Of a stretch of DNA of 64,000 bases, positions 19,600 through 29,271 are shown one piece after another; positions within the stretch are counted from its first letter, which is position 1, and every line of letters starts with the position of its first letter. The DNA lies in the NCBI GenBank assembly GCA_030601885.1, contig JAUWAU010000028.1, positions 1-64,000 of the forward strand, read 5' to 3'. The translations under genes and the position numbers were made by a program. This stretch comes from Armatimonadota bacterium. GTDB lineage: Bacteria > Armatimonadota > Zipacnadia > JAUWAU01. The notes beneath the pieces are model-generated. The model saw nothing but the letters and a program-made list of their open reading frames with translations, made no database searches and was not told where the DNA came from.

Positions 19600-20604
19600 T
19601 CACAGCGGCAGCTCCGCCAGCCGCCCCTCTCGCGCGGAGAGTATCGCCGCCTCGGCGATTTCGACGTTCCGCAGTCCTTCGCTGCCCGGAATAGCCGGCT
19701 CCTCATCCCGCACGATCGCCTCGCAGAACTGCCGCAGCTCCTTGCGCACGCCGGGCTCGAACTTCCGCTTCCTGACGTCAATTTCAACCGGCTCCTTGCC
19801 CGCCACCCTGTACGTCACGCGGCGCCGGCCGTTGTCGAAGAATATCGAGCCCTTGTCGCACAACACCTTCCCATCGTACGAGCCGATCTCCGCGGCCTGG
19901 CCGGTCATAAGGCACCCGATGCCGCCGCGCTGGAAGTGGATAAGCACATAGTTGAGGTCGGCGAAGTCTATGTCTTGGCGGACGTATTGCCCCATGGCCG
20001 CAAACACGCTCTTTGCATCGCCGAGCAGGCGGCGCATGTAGTCGATCTCGTGCTGGTTGACCTCGAACAGCACCCCGCCGCACTGCTCCGCCTTGTATCG
20101 CCACGGCGCACGAGCACCCGCAGCGCCCCACGCCCCGCCGATGCGGCAGGTGCTCACCGAGAACGGCCGTCCGAAGTCGCCGCTTTCCACCAGCTCCGTG
20201 ATGGTCTCGAACACCGGAAGGTAGCGGAGAACCTGCCCCACCATGAGCTTCACGCCGCTGCGCTCGCACGCCTCGATCATCGCCCGACAGTCGGCGACAT
20301 TCAGCGCCATGGGCTTCTCACAAAAGACGTGCTTCTTGGCGTCGGCAGCGGCCACCGTCATCTCGCAGTGAGCGAAGTTCGGAGACGCCACGATGACGGC
20401 ATCGATGTCGTCGCAGCCGAGCAGTTCCATGTAATCCGTGAAGCACCGGGCGTCCAGCTCCCCGGCGAGTGCGCAGGCTTTCTCCTCGACGATGTCGCAA
20501 ACGGCGACGACTGCGGCGTCAGGCAGGCCATGTACGCTGCGGGCGAGACTCGCGCCCATGTTGCCACAGCTTATGAGGCCGAGGCGTACGTTCGGCATTG
20601 GCAA
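19600..20604 (-). CDS. Gfo/Idh/MocA family oxidoreductase
   Basis: VRLGLISCGNMGASLARSV Rossmann motif; KKHVFCEKPMALNVADC. Confidence 0.9.
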   Translation of the reverse strand: MPMPNVRLGLISCGNMGASLARSVHGLPDAAVVAVCDIVEEKACALAGELDARCFTDYMELLGCDDIDAVIVASPNFAHCEMTVAAADAKKHVFCEKPMALNVADCRAMIEACERSGVKLMVGQVLRYLPVFETITELVESGDFGRPFSVSTCRIGGAWGAAGARAPWRYKAEQCGGVLFEVNQHEIDYMRRLLGDAKSVFAAMGQYVRQDIDFADLNYVLIHFQRGGIGCLMTGQAAEIGSYDGKVLCDKGSIFFDNGRRRVTYRVAGKEPVEIDVRKRKFEPGVRKELRQFCEAIVRDEEPAIPGSEGLRNVEIAEAAILSAREGRLAELPL

Positions 20605-20742
20605 TTCTCCTGACGTAGTTGCACCCTATTGCGCCTGCGGCGACCGATTCTCCTTCTCCGCCGATAACGCCCCGGTCTGGAGGGGCACTTGCGTCCGCTG
20701 GCGAAAAACAGACGCAGCAGCAGTGGGCAGCGAGGTATCTCC

Positions 20743-21201
20743 ATGGATCACGTGTTCCGAGAATTCGAATGGCGGCGCGACAAGAATCCGGTACTGGAGT
20801 TTCAGAAGGACATGTACGAGCTGAATTTCCCCGGCTTCCGGGTCACGCCCGCCTTCCTCCAGGGCTTCGCACGTGAGCTGCGGGAGGCCGATCGCCGATC
20901 CGACGAGGCCCTTTTCGTGCTGGACAAAGACGGGCAGGTGTGCGGCTTTCTCTGGCTTGCGCTCATCGGGACGATGACCGACCCCTGCGTCGGCTTCATC
21001 AAGAACATCTACGTGGCGCCGCCAGAGCGGGGCCAGGGGCTGGGCCGACTGTTGCTGGAGAAGGCGGATGCGTGGTTCCTCGATCGAGGCGTTCGGAAGG
21101 CGCAGCTCACCGCAAGCACGGTGAATCAGCTTGCCATTGAGCTGTACGAGAAGGTCGGCTACGAGACGATCCGCGTCCGGATGGAGAAGTCGTACTGGTG
21201 A
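20743..21201 (+). CDS. GNAT family N-acetyltransferase
   Basis: IKNIYVAPPERGQGLGRLLLEKADAWFLDRGVRKAQLTAS...LYEKVGYE. Confidence 0.88.
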   Translation: MDHVFREFEWRRDKNPVLEFQKDMYELNFPGFRVTPAFLQGFARELREADRRSDEALFVLDKDGQVCGFLWLALIGTMTDPCVGFIKNIYVAPPERGQGLGRLLLEKADAWFLDRGVRKAQLTASTVNQLAIELYEKVGYETIRVRMEKSYW

Positions 21202-21288
21202 GCGTGCCGTTTGAGCGCGCTGTGCACGGGGTACACCCTCATTGTCGGAAGCTACCCCATCGGTCCGTGTGCACGGAGAGTCCGCCTG

Positions 21289-22416
21289 ATGGCACAGGAC
21301 GCCGGCGGACAGCCGGATGCCGCTCAACTGCTCAGCGAAGCAAACCTGCACCGCCTCCGGGGCGAATGGCCCCAGGCAGAGGCGAAATGCCGCCAGGCCC
21401 TCACCCTCGACCCCACGGATCCCGCGGCGCACGCTCTGCTCGGTGACATCAGCGCCGTCCAGCAGCGCACGGACGAGGCCATCCGGTCATATCGTGCCGC
21501 GCTGGAGCTTTCCGACGACTATGTGGTGCGCCTCAAGCTCGATGGGCTCCTGGAGCGGCGCCGCAAGACGGCAATGCGCCCCGTCTCGCCTGCCCCGCGT
21601 GCGCGTGAACGCCGCGCCGGCCTCTTCGATAGCCCGCGAGCACGCACCACAGCGGCAGCCGTCTTCGTCGGGGTCGCTGTCATCTTCGCCGTCGTCGTCA
21701 TTGCCACCCAGCTCCGCGGCCGGGGACGTGCCGTGCCCGTGACGACTGAGACGAGACGTACGGCAGCAGCAGCGCCGCCTGCCGAGCTGGTCGAGCCGGG
21801 CGGGGCCATCGCTGCGCCAGCGTCGGCCGCCGCGCACGGCGCGGCGGCGTGGGGCCGACCGGCCGCAACTCCGGCGCCCCGGAGCGCCCGCCCCCTCCTG
21901 CAGCCCACGCATTTGCCAAAAGGGGCAGTGAGGCGGGACCGGAACGTCATATCCATCGCCCGCATCACCGCGCCCCTCACCGACCGCGAGAAGCGTCTCG
22001 TGTATGAGCTGAGCCAACTGCGCCTGAGCGATCGCAACCCCATTGGCACGCCCTTTGTCAATGCCACCATCGACCCGGCCAGCGAGCACCTGATGATCAC
22101 CTTCGAAGTGCCGGTTGAAGTGGCGCACCGGCCATCGAAGGACTTCATTCGCATGGAGGCGCAGCGCCTGGTCATCAGAGCCTCGCAGGTGGACGGGCGA
22201 TTTCGCACCGCTTCCGTACGCGTCATCGTCGGGTGGACCGACCCCAGGAGCGGCGCGCGGCACAAGGACGTAGCATTCCGCGCCGACACCACCCGTGAGC
22301 GGATAGAGACGGTCGGTCTGATCCGGTCGGATGAGCGCTCCGGGGGCATATTGAGGAAGATGTGGTGGAACCCCGTCGTCGGCAAGGCGCTGCCGTCGAA
22401 GCCGACCTCGCGTTGA
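21289..22416 (+). CDS. TPR-repeat protein with a transmembrane helix
   Basis: TPR pattern ANLHRLRGEWPQAEAKCRQALTLDPTDPAAHALLGDI; hydrophobic segment AAAVFVGVAVIFAVVVIATQL. Confidence 0.55.
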   Translation: MAQDAGGQPDAAQLLSEANLHRLRGEWPQAEAKCRQALTLDPTDPAAHALLGDISAVQQRTDEAIRSYRAALELSDDYVVRLKLDGLLERRRKTAMRPVSPAPRARERRAGLFDSPRARTTAAAVFVGVAVIFAVVVIATQLRGRGRAVPVTTETRRTAAAAPPAELVEPGGAIAAPASAAAHGAAAWGRPAATPAPRSARPLLQPTHLPKGAVRRDRNVISIARITAPLTDREKRLVYELSQLRLSDRNPIGTPFVNATIDPASEHLMITFEVPVEVAHRPSKDFIRMEAQRLVIRASQVDGRFRTASVRVIVGWTDPRSGARHKDVAFRADTTRERIETVGLIRSDERSGGILRKMWWNPVVGKALPSKPTSR

Positions 22417-22469
22417 GTCCCTGAAGCCCCTTCGTGCAGTTCCCGCCGACTCAGTTCCCCGGAATTCTA

Positions 22470-22495
22470 CAGGAGGCGCAACGGTAGGCGCCGAA
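22470..22495 (+). promoter_or_regulatory. Leader motif CAGG-N19-GAA (copy A)
   Basis: ttctaCAGGaggcgcaacggtaggcgccGAActat, 63 nt upstream of ATG 22558; same spacing as three other copies. Confidence 0.4.
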
Positions 22496-22557
22496 CTATC
22501 ACACCGCCGTCGTCCTGCCGACAGAGGGGATGCGCCCGTGTGAGGTCGGGGAATCCG

Positions 22558-23559
22558 ATGCACAGGAGGATACTGCACTTCGCCGGTGTCGTGCTGGTCG
22601 CGCTCGGCCTGTATTTCGGCCTCCGCTACCGGCAGCACCGCTACATCGCCCATAGGATCGAACTGCTCGCAACTGGCACGCTGAAAGAGCGTCAGGCGGC
22701 TGAGGCGAGCCTCGTCCGCATAGGCCGGGCGGCCGTTCCGCAGCTTGTGGCACAGATGGAGCACGCTGCCAGCCTTCCTGGAGAGCGCATTCGCACCAGA
22801 CGTCCCCGTTCTCCCTACCGGCCCGATATCGAGCCATCTCCGTACAGCTCATACGAGTGGGAACGGGGGACATGCTTCCGCGCGGCTCGGGCCTTAGGCC
22901 GAATCCGCGACCCACGAGCTGTGCAGCCGCTCATCGACTTCCTTCGCAGCGGGCGACTGCAGATACGACGCGTTCTTCGGGTGTGGGTCGAGCCCGAGGG
23001 CGTTTTCCACATCGAGCACGATTCCCCGCGTGGAGCTGCCACCACCGCCCTGGGGTTGCTGTGCGATGGCCGCGCCGTTCCCGTTCTGGCTGAGGCGGCT
23101 AACGACCCGGACTGGCTCCAGCGGGCGCTGGCCGCGCAGGCGCTCGGATGTATCGGGGAGACGAGGGCAGGCGACGTTTTGATCGGGCTGCTCGAAGACG
23201 CCGAAAAGAGGGTGGCGTGGGCCGCTATCGTGGGCCTCGCCGAGATGCGTGAGACGCGTGCGCTGCAGCCGCTGACCAGGGTCTTTGACAGGTGGGACTG
23301 GGAGCTGCACTACTCGGCGACTCGCGCGCTCGTCGAGATCGCGGGCGAGCGAGGGATTGAGATGGCTCTCGAACAGATGCGCATGGCGCCGTCCAACACG
23401 GCATTCACCATTGGCAAGGCTCTGCTTCAGACCGGGGATCCGGGAGCGATCAGAAGTGTAGAGGAGCTGGCGGCGCAACCTATCGCAACGCCCGGCCGCG
23501 AGGGGGCACGGAGTGCGCTACGGCTCCGGGGGCAGCTCGTCGTGATCCGGCTGCGCTAG
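22558..23559 (+). CDS. HEAT-repeat domain protein, membrane-anchored N-terminus
   Basis: GDVLIGLLEDAEKRVAWAAIVGLAEMRETRALQPLTRVF and related HEAT-like repeats. Confidence 0.65.
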   Translation: MHRRILHFAGVVLVALGLYFGLRYRQHRYIAHRIELLATGTLKERQAAEASLVRIGRAAVPQLVAQMEHAASLPGERIRTRRPRSPYRPDIEPSPYSSYEWERGTCFRAARALGRIRDPRAVQPLIDFLRSGRLQIRRVLRVWVEPEGVFHIEHDSPRGAATTALGLLCDGRAVPVLAEAANDPDWLQRALAAQALGCIGETRAGDVLIGLLEDAEKRVAWAAIVGLAEMRETRALQPLTRVFDRWDWELHYSATRALVEIAGERGIEMALEQMRMAPSNTAFTIGKALLQTGDPGAIRSVEELAAQPIATPGREGARSALRLRGQLVVIRLR

Positions 23560-23615
23560 CTGGCGCGGGCCCATGCCGCCATACACGCCAAGCGGCGTTC
23601 GCTCGCGCCCTTGGC

Positions 23616-23688
23616 TGTCATTCTGAACGTAGTGAAGAATCTCATCGTTGGGCTGTTCGAGATCCTTCGGCTGCGCCTCAGGGTGACA
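23616..23688 (+). repeat. TGTCATTCTGA...TCAGGGTGACA interspersed repeat
   Basis: TGTCATTCTGAACGTAGTGAAGAATCTC...GAGATCCTTCGGCTGCGCCTCAGGGTGACA; imperfect terminal inverted repeats; intergenic. Confidence 0.7.
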
Positions 23689-23737
23689 GGCCCGACGGAC
23701 ACGAGCACTCCACGTTCGCGCGAAGGAACGCGATACC

Positions 23738-24694
23738 GTGAGCCAGCAGACCCGAGTCACCAAAGCCGTTATCACCGCCGCCGGCCATGGCACGCGGCAG
23801 TATCCGGCCACGGCCACCATCCAGAAGGAAATGATCCCCCTGGTGGACCGGGACGGGATCTGCAAGCCGACCATTCAGCTCATCGTCGAAGAGGCCCTCG
23901 AGTCCGGCATCGAACAGATCTGCATCGTGGTGGCGCCGGGTGGCGAGGCGACCTTCCAGCAGCATTTCCGCGAGCTGTCTCCGAAAGAGCGCCCGGCGTA
24001 TGAGGGGAAAGGGTCCGCCCTGCAGCAATCAGAGCTGCTGGGCCGGATGCGCGGGGCGATTAGCTACGCCGTGCAGCAGACCCAGGAGGGGTACGGACAC
24101 GCCGTGTACTGCGCACGGGAGTGCGTGGGCGACGAGCCGTTCCTGCTCATGCTGGGCGACCACATCTACATCAGCCACGAAGAGCGGCGCTGCGCCCGCC
24201 AATTGCTGGATGTCTTCGAGCAGCACGGCTGTCCCGTCTCCGGAGTAGCGCCCACGGCGGCGTCACAGCTCCACGCCTTCGGCACGGTGGCGGGCCAGCC
24301 GCTGGCCGAAGACCCCGGCGTGTACGAAGCACGCGCGATCTACGAGAAGCCCACCCCCGAGCATGCCCGCCAGCACCTGCGCACGCCCGGGCTGCCGGAG
24401 GAGACGTACCTCTGCTTCCTCGGGATGCACGTGTTCACGCCGGCGATCTTCGACTGCCTGGGGGAGCACATTCGGGACAACGTCCGCGAGCGGGGCGAGA
24501 TTCAACTGACATCGGCGCAGGAGCTGCTGCGCACGCGCGAGCGGTACCTCGCCGCCCAGGTGCGCGGCAGCCGGCACGATATGGGCAACCCGGAGGGCCT
24601 CATCGAGACCCAGATGGCCCTGGCCACGCAGTCGCCGTTCGCCGAGCGCGCCCAGCGGACGCTGCGCCAGGCCATCGGGAAACAGCCGCCGTAG
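23738..24694 (+). CDS. galU: UTP--glucose-1-phosphate uridylyltransferase-like sugar nucleotidyltransferase
   Basis: VTKAVITAAGHGTRQYPATATIQKEMIPLVDRDGICKPTIQLIVEEALESGIEQICIV. Confidence 0.85.
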   Translation: MSQQTRVTKAVITAAGHGTRQYPATATIQKEMIPLVDRDGICKPTIQLIVEEALESGIEQICIVVAPGGEATFQQHFRELSPKERPAYEGKGSALQQSELLGRMRGAISYAVQQTQEGYGHAVYCARECVGDEPFLLMLGDHIYISHEERRCARQLLDVFEQHGCPVSGVAPTAASQLHAFGTVAGQPLAEDPGVYEARAIYEKPTPEHARQHLRTPGLPEETYLCFLGMHVFTPAIFDCLGEHIRDNVRERGEIQLTSAQELLRTRERYLAAQVRGSRHDMGNPEGLIETQMALATQSPFAERAQRTLRQAIGKQPP

Positions 24695-24805
24695 TTGCCA
24701 CCGCATCGGCAGAATGGATCAGGCGCAACGCGTCGCTGTGGGAGAATGTGGTTGTTGGCGCGACGGCGCCGGCAGCGCAGAGCTTTTCGTATAGATTACC
24801 CCGCT

Positions 24806-26290
24806 TTAGTTGGGCTCAAGCATGCGAGGGGTCGGGTTCTCCTCCCAGCCGGAAGGACGTTGGTTCGCGCCGGGGCGGTCCATGTCGCCGAGGTCTTCGC
24901 GGGCTTGCTCGGCGAAGGCCATGAGGCGTTGGACCACGTCCGGGTGATCGTCCACCACGTTGCTCTCCTCGCTGATGTCGGCTACGAGGTCGTAGAGTCG
25001 CGCGGGGCTCGGCTTGCCGTCGGCCCGGCCGCGGCCGCGCTTTGACTCAAGCGGGAGGTACAGCTTCCACTTGCCGGAGCGGACGGCCTGTAGCTGGTCC
25101 ATGTGGTAGTAGAAGAAGGCCTCGTGGGGGGACCGGGCGCCGGGCTCGCCGGACATGAGGGGCCAGATGTCTTTGCCGTCGATGATGCGGTCGGTGGGAG
25201 GCTCGGTGCCGGCGAGGCGCGCGAATGTGGGCAGTAGGTCCATCGTGGTGGCCACTTCGCGGCACTCGGCGCCCGCGGGGATCTTCCCCGGCCAGCAAAT
25301 GACGCACGGGACGCGCATGCCGCCCTCGGCCGTGGTGTATCCAGAGCCGGAAAGGGGCAGATTAGAGCCCTGAGGCGGGTTGCGCGTCGGAGCGCCGTTG
25401 TCGCTGGTCCAGAGGACGAGGGTGCTCTCGTCCAGGCCAAGGCGCTCGAGGGCGGCCAGGATCTCGCCGGTGGACCAGTCGATCTCCTCGACGGAGTCGC
25501 CCCACGGCCCGTTGCGGCTCTTCCCGCGGAAGGCCTCGCTGGCGAAGGGCGCCTGCGTGCTGCCGGGCATGGCATGCGGCAAATAGAGGAAGAAGGGCCG
25601 GTCGCGGTTCTCGGTGATGAAGTGGATTGAGGCCTCCGTGTAGCGCTTCGTGACGAGATTGCGATCGACGGGCGCGTCGATTACTTCCTCGTTCTGCATG
25701 AGCGGAAGCGGCGGCCACGGCTTGCCCTCGCGCGGCGTCATGTCGTCGCTGTAGGGGATCCCAAGGTAGTAGTCGAATCCCTGGCGGGTCGGGAGGAACT
25801 GCGGCTGGTCGCCGAGGTGCCACTTGCCGATGATGGCGGTGGCATAGGCGCGCTTCTTGAGTACCTCGGCGATGGTGATCTCGTCCGGGTGGAGGCCCTT
25901 TGTCGAGACGGGCTGCAGGACGGAGGCCCCCGTGTCGCTGATGTGCATGTTGACGCGGCGGGGGTAGCAGCCGGTCATGATGCTGGAGCGGGAGGGCGTG
26001 CACACGCCGCTGGTGACGTAGAAGTCAGTGAGGCGCATGCCCTCCTCGGCCATACCATCGACGGCGGGCGTGCGGTGCAGCTCGGAGCCGAAGCAGCCGA
26101 TGTCTCCGTAGCCGAGGTTGTCGCAGAAGATGATGATGAAGTTGGGTGGACGGTCGGGCATGGTGGAGGGGCCCTCTGATGGGCCGCTACCCTCCTTGCG
26201 CTGGTCTGAGGCCTGAAGCTGCGTCGCCAGAGCTGCCGGTGCGAGGGCAGAGGTCTTGATGAAGGCTCGGCGGGTGATGGCGGGTGGCAT
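24806..26290 (-). CDS. Sulfatase (arylsulfatase type), Tat-like signal
   Basis: ITRRAFIKTSALAPAALA leader; NFIIIFCDNLGYGDIGCFG; CTPSRSSIMTGCYPRR sulfatase signature. Confidence 0.92.
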   Translation of the reverse strand: MPPAITRRAFIKTSALAPAALATQLQASDQRKEGSGPSEGPSTMPDRPPNFIIIFCDNLGYGDIGCFGSELHRTPAVDGMAEEGMRLTDFYVTSGVCTPSRSSIMTGCYPRRVNMHISDTGASVLQPVSTKGLHPDEITIAEVLKKRAYATAIIGKWHLGDQPQFLPTRQGFDYYLGIPYSDDMTPREGKPWPPLPLMQNEEVIDAPVDRNLVTKRYTEASIHFITENRDRPFFLYLPHAMPGSTQAPFASEAFRGKSRNGPWGDSVEEIDWSTGEILAALERLGLDESTLVLWTSDNGAPTRNPPQGSNLPLSGSGYTTAEGGMRVPCVICWPGKIPAGAECREVATTMDLLPTFARLAGTEPPTDRIIDGKDIWPLMSGEPGARSPHEAFFYYHMDQLQAVRSGKWKLYLPLESKRGRGRADGKPSPARLYDLVADISEESNVVDDHPDVVQRLMAFAEQAREDLGDMDRPGANQRPSGWEENPTPRMLEPN

Positions 26291-26513
26291 GTGGGCAGAG
26301 CCCTGGCGACGGGATTGTGCCTGGCTCGTGTTGTGTTCGACGTGGGTAAGAGGAATCCTTGGGGAAAGGCCGGGGAAAGGGTCAAGGCTGAAGGGTCGAG
26401 GGTGGGACCAAAGGCGCGGGCGGGCGAGGGGAACCGAAGACAGGACGGCAGTAGTGCCCATGCCAGGATCGGTCTGATAGGAGGAGCGTATCTATTGGAT
26501 GATGCCAACCCCA

Positions 26514-27920
26514 TCAGCCCTTCGCGCCGGCCTCATACGCCTCCTGCAGCAACTCGATGGGATGAGCGACCCGGATGTCCAGGCCGCGCTCGCGGACGCC
26601 CTTGGCGAGCTGCAGCAGACAGCCGATATTGCCGCTGGCGACGACGTCCACGCCGGCGGCCTCGATGTGGGCCATCTTCCGCGCCAGGAGCGCATCGGCG
26701 ATGTCCGGATGGGCGATGTTGTAGATGCCGGCGCTGCCGCAGCACCAGTCACATTCTTTCAGCTCGACGAGCTCCACGCCGGGGATGCTGCACAGCAGCT
26801 CCCGCGGCTCTGAGGCGATCTGCTGCCCGTGGAGCAAGTGACAGGGCTCGTCGTAGGCGACCCTCAGCTTCCCTGCTTCTGTAGGGCGGGGATGCCCATC
26901 CCCGCCGAGGGCGGGCTTAGGCAAGCCCGCCCTACACTGTGCTTCTCCGGGGGCGGCGAGGGGGAGGCCCGCCAGGAACTCTGTGATGTCACGCGTCTTC
27001 TCCGCGAAACGCTCCGCCCTGTCGGCATAATCAGGGTCGTCTCTGAGCAGCTCGGGATACTCCTTCATCGTCGAGCTGCAGCCGGCGGCGTTGACGATGA
27101 TGGCGTCCACCTCGGCCCGCTCGAAGACGTCGATACTGTGACGAGCAAGCTCTCGCGCGGTCTCAAGGTCGCCCTGGTGCACGTGCAAGCCGCCGCAGCA
27201 GCGCTGATCGGGCGGAGTCACCACCTCGCAGCCATTGGCCGCAAGCACGTCCACCGTGGCCCAGTTGACCGAGCGCAGCATAATGTCCATGACGCAGCCC
27301 GACAGAAAGCCCACCCGGGCGCGGCGCTCACCCTTCGCGGACACGACTTGTGGTAGGGCTGGGAACGATTCTTCGAGCTTCGCCGGCAGGAGCTGCTCCG
27401 CCGCACGAAGCCGACGGGGAAGCAGGCGGGTGAGGCCGCTCTTCCGCAGCAGGAGCTGAATGCCAAGCCGCTGGTACAGGCGGAGCATAACTGCGGCAAC
27501 TCGCAGGCCGCGCGGGCTGGGCATGATCCAACGGAGGACGACCGCCATGGCGGCGCGCTCAAGCGGAGGACGAGCGCGGTGGTACTCCGGCCAGGCCCGC
27601 ACCTTTTCCAGAAGTGCTCCATATTCCACGCCGGACGGGCAGGCCGTCTGGCAGGCACGACAATCGAGGCACAGGTCGAGGTGTCGGAAGACATCGCGCG
27701 TGAGAGAGAGCCGGCCCTCCATGACCGCGCGCGCAAGATGGATGCGACCGCGCGGCGAGGCCATCTCGGTGCGCAGCTCGGCGTACGTCGGGCAGAACGT
27801 GGCGCAGAGGCCGCAGTGGACGCACTGGAGGACTTCGTCGGCAAAGGCTGGCGGGGATGGGCATCCTCGCCCTACAACATCGTCATCGCCCAAGCCTGTT
27901 TGTGCTGCGTCAACGGCCAT
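26514..27920 (-). CDS. glcF: Glycolate oxidase iron-sulfur subunit-like (GlcF), with palindromic insertions
   Basis: CVHCGLCATFCPTY and CLDCRACQTACPSG clusters; CCG motifs QRCCGGLHVHQGD and CDWCCGSAGIYN. Confidence 0.88.
   Translation of the reverse strand: MAVDAAQTGLGDDDVVGRGCPSPPAFADEVLQCVHCGLCATFCPTYAELRTEMASPRGRIHLARAVMEGRLSLTRDVFRHLDLCLDCRACQTACPSGVEYGALLEKVRAWPEYHRARPPLERAAMAVVLRWIMPSPRGLRVAAVMLRLYQRLGIQLLLRKSGLTRLLPRRLRAAEQLLPAKLEESFPALPQVVSAKGERRARVGFLSGCVMDIMLRSVNWATVDVLAANGCEVVTPPDQRCCGGLHVHQGDLETARELARHSIDVFERAEVDAIIVNAAGCSSTMKEYPELLRDDPDYADRAERFAEKTRDITEFLAGLPLAAPGEAQCRAGLPKPALGGDGHPRPTEAGKLRVAYDEPCHLLHGQQIASEPRELLCSIPGVELVELKECDWCCGSAGIYNIAHPDIADALLARKMAHIEAAGVDVVASGNIGCLLQLAKGVRERGLDIRVAHPIELLQEAYEAGAKG
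26880..26936 (+). repeat. 57-bp double-hairpin element inside glcF
   Basis: TGTAG - GGCGGGGATgcccATCCCCGCC - gag - GGCGGGCTTaggcAAGCCCGCC - CTACA; length divisible by 3. Confidence 0.85.
27850..27876 (+). repeat. Single-hairpin element inside glcF near its N-terminus
   Basis: GGCGGGGATgggcATCCTCGCC - CTACA; one arm mismatch. Confidence 0.65.
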
Positions 27921-29271
27921 CGGCGAGTCGTCCCGGATTCAGTATCCCGGCAGGATCGAATGCCCTCTTGATGGACGCCATCAGCTCCCACTGCGCGCCC
28001 GTGTTGCCCCACACGCCTGCCAACTTCTTCACGGCCACCGGCCCTCGTTCGATGATTGCCCAGCCGCCGAGCCGTTGCGTCTCCGCACGCAGCTCCTCAC
28101 ACAGGCCCGCGACGCGCTCCGGCGGTTCGTCGATCGGCGACGGTGCCTCCACGATGACGTACACGATGCCGTTGCCCGCATGCGCCTGCGCGGCGCATCG
28201 CCAGCCGAAGTCCCCGGCAAGCCGTTCTGCCTTCGATATGACCTTCCCCACGTCGCTGCTGAGCACCGAAAGCTTCATCGTGAGTAGGCCCGCCGGGCCA
28301 CCGCCAATTCGCGGCACGAGGGTGCGGAGCCACAATCTGCCCGCCCGCTCGTCCTCGCCGCGGACGCCCTCTGGTCGAGCCCCCGTCTCCAGGAACAGCG
28401 CCTTGGCCTCGGTGAGCTGATAGGACGTTTCCGCAGCGGTGCCCCAAAAGCTGGCGATCACGGCAGCACCGCCGCCGTCATCAGTGCTCAATGGCCGGTG
28501 GTCGGCACGGCCAAGAGATCGGGCGTTCAGAAGCTCGACGAATACCGGCTCGAGTTGCGACGCCACCAGAGCGGCCGCCACCTGCTGCGCCTGTTCGCAG
28601 GACTCGCACCACCCGACCACCATCGCCCGTTCCGGCAGACGCGGCCACACTTTGAAGGTCAGCTCCGTGAGCACGCCCAGCGTGCCGAGCGACCCGACGA
28701 AGAGCCGAGTCAGATCGTACCCGGCGACGTTCTTGACGACGCGACCGCCGGCTTTCATCGGTTCGCCGGTCGCCGCGACGGCGCGCATGCCGAGCAGCAT
28801 ATCCGCCGAGGTGCCGTAGCGGAAGCGGCTCGGCCCGCTGGCACCGGCGGCCACAATCCCGCCGATGGTGGCCTCGTCGCTGCAGGCCGGATCGAGCGGC
28901 AGGCACTGATCGTGCTCGCCCAAGCATCGTTGAAGATCCCCCAGCGTTACCCCGGCCTGCACCGTGACCGTCAGGTCGGCCGGCTCGTGGGCCACGATGG
29001 TGTTGAGCCACGCGAGGGAGAGCGCAATGCCAGCCGCCGCCAGCGGAGCGCCCAGATGGACGAAGGAGCCCGAGCCGTATGGCGCCACCGGCACGCTGTG
29101 CTCAGTGGCGAGCCGCAGGATGGCGGCCAGCTCCTCCACGGTGCCGGGTTGAGCGAGCGCCAGGGGCTCCTGGCCGTCAACGGCGTAGCGTGATGGCTCG
29201 TCGGGAGGTGCAAGGACCTCGGGGCCAAGCTCGCGCTGAAGCCTCTCTATGGCGCTCCGCAGATCACGCAC
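27910..29271 (-). CDS. glcE: FAD-binding oxidase, glycolate oxidase subunit GlcE-like
   Basis: FAD_binding_4-type region VPVAPYGSGSFVHLGAPLAAAGIALSLAWLN; located between glcD and glcF and overlapping both. Confidence 0.85.
   Translation of the reverse strand: MRDLRSAIERLQRELGPEVLAPPDEPSRYAVDGQEPLALAQPGTVEELAAILRLATEHSVPVAPYGSGSFVHLGAPLAAAGIALSLAWLNTIVAHEPADLTVTVQAGVTLGDLQRCLGEHDQCLPLDPACSDEATIGGIVAAGASGPSRFRYGTSADMLLGMRAVAATGEPMKAGGRVVKNVAGYDLTRLFVGSLGTLGVLTELTFKVWPRLPERAMVVGWCESCEQAQQVAAALVASQLEPVFVELLNARSLGRADHRPLSTDDGGGAAVIASFWGTAAETSYQLTEAKALFLETGARPEGVRGEDERAGRLWLRTLVPRIGGGPAGLLTMKLSVLSSDVGKVISKAERLAGDFGWRCAAQAHAGNGIVYVIVEAPSPIDEPPERVAGLCEELRAETQRLGGWAIIERGPVAVKKLAGVWGNTGAQWELMASIKRAFDPAGILNPGRLADGR

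Noticed and set aside
21222-21272. GTGCACGG...CCGTGTGCAC inverted repeat before the TPR gene
   Set aside because: Imperfect arms, long loop, no further copies noticed; judged likely chance in GC-rich sequence.
24715-24741. Possible fifth CAGG-N-GAA motif (CAGGCGCAACGCGTCGCTGTGGGAGAA)
   Set aside because: Spacing is one nt longer than in the four accepted copies and there is no gene downstream in that orientation.
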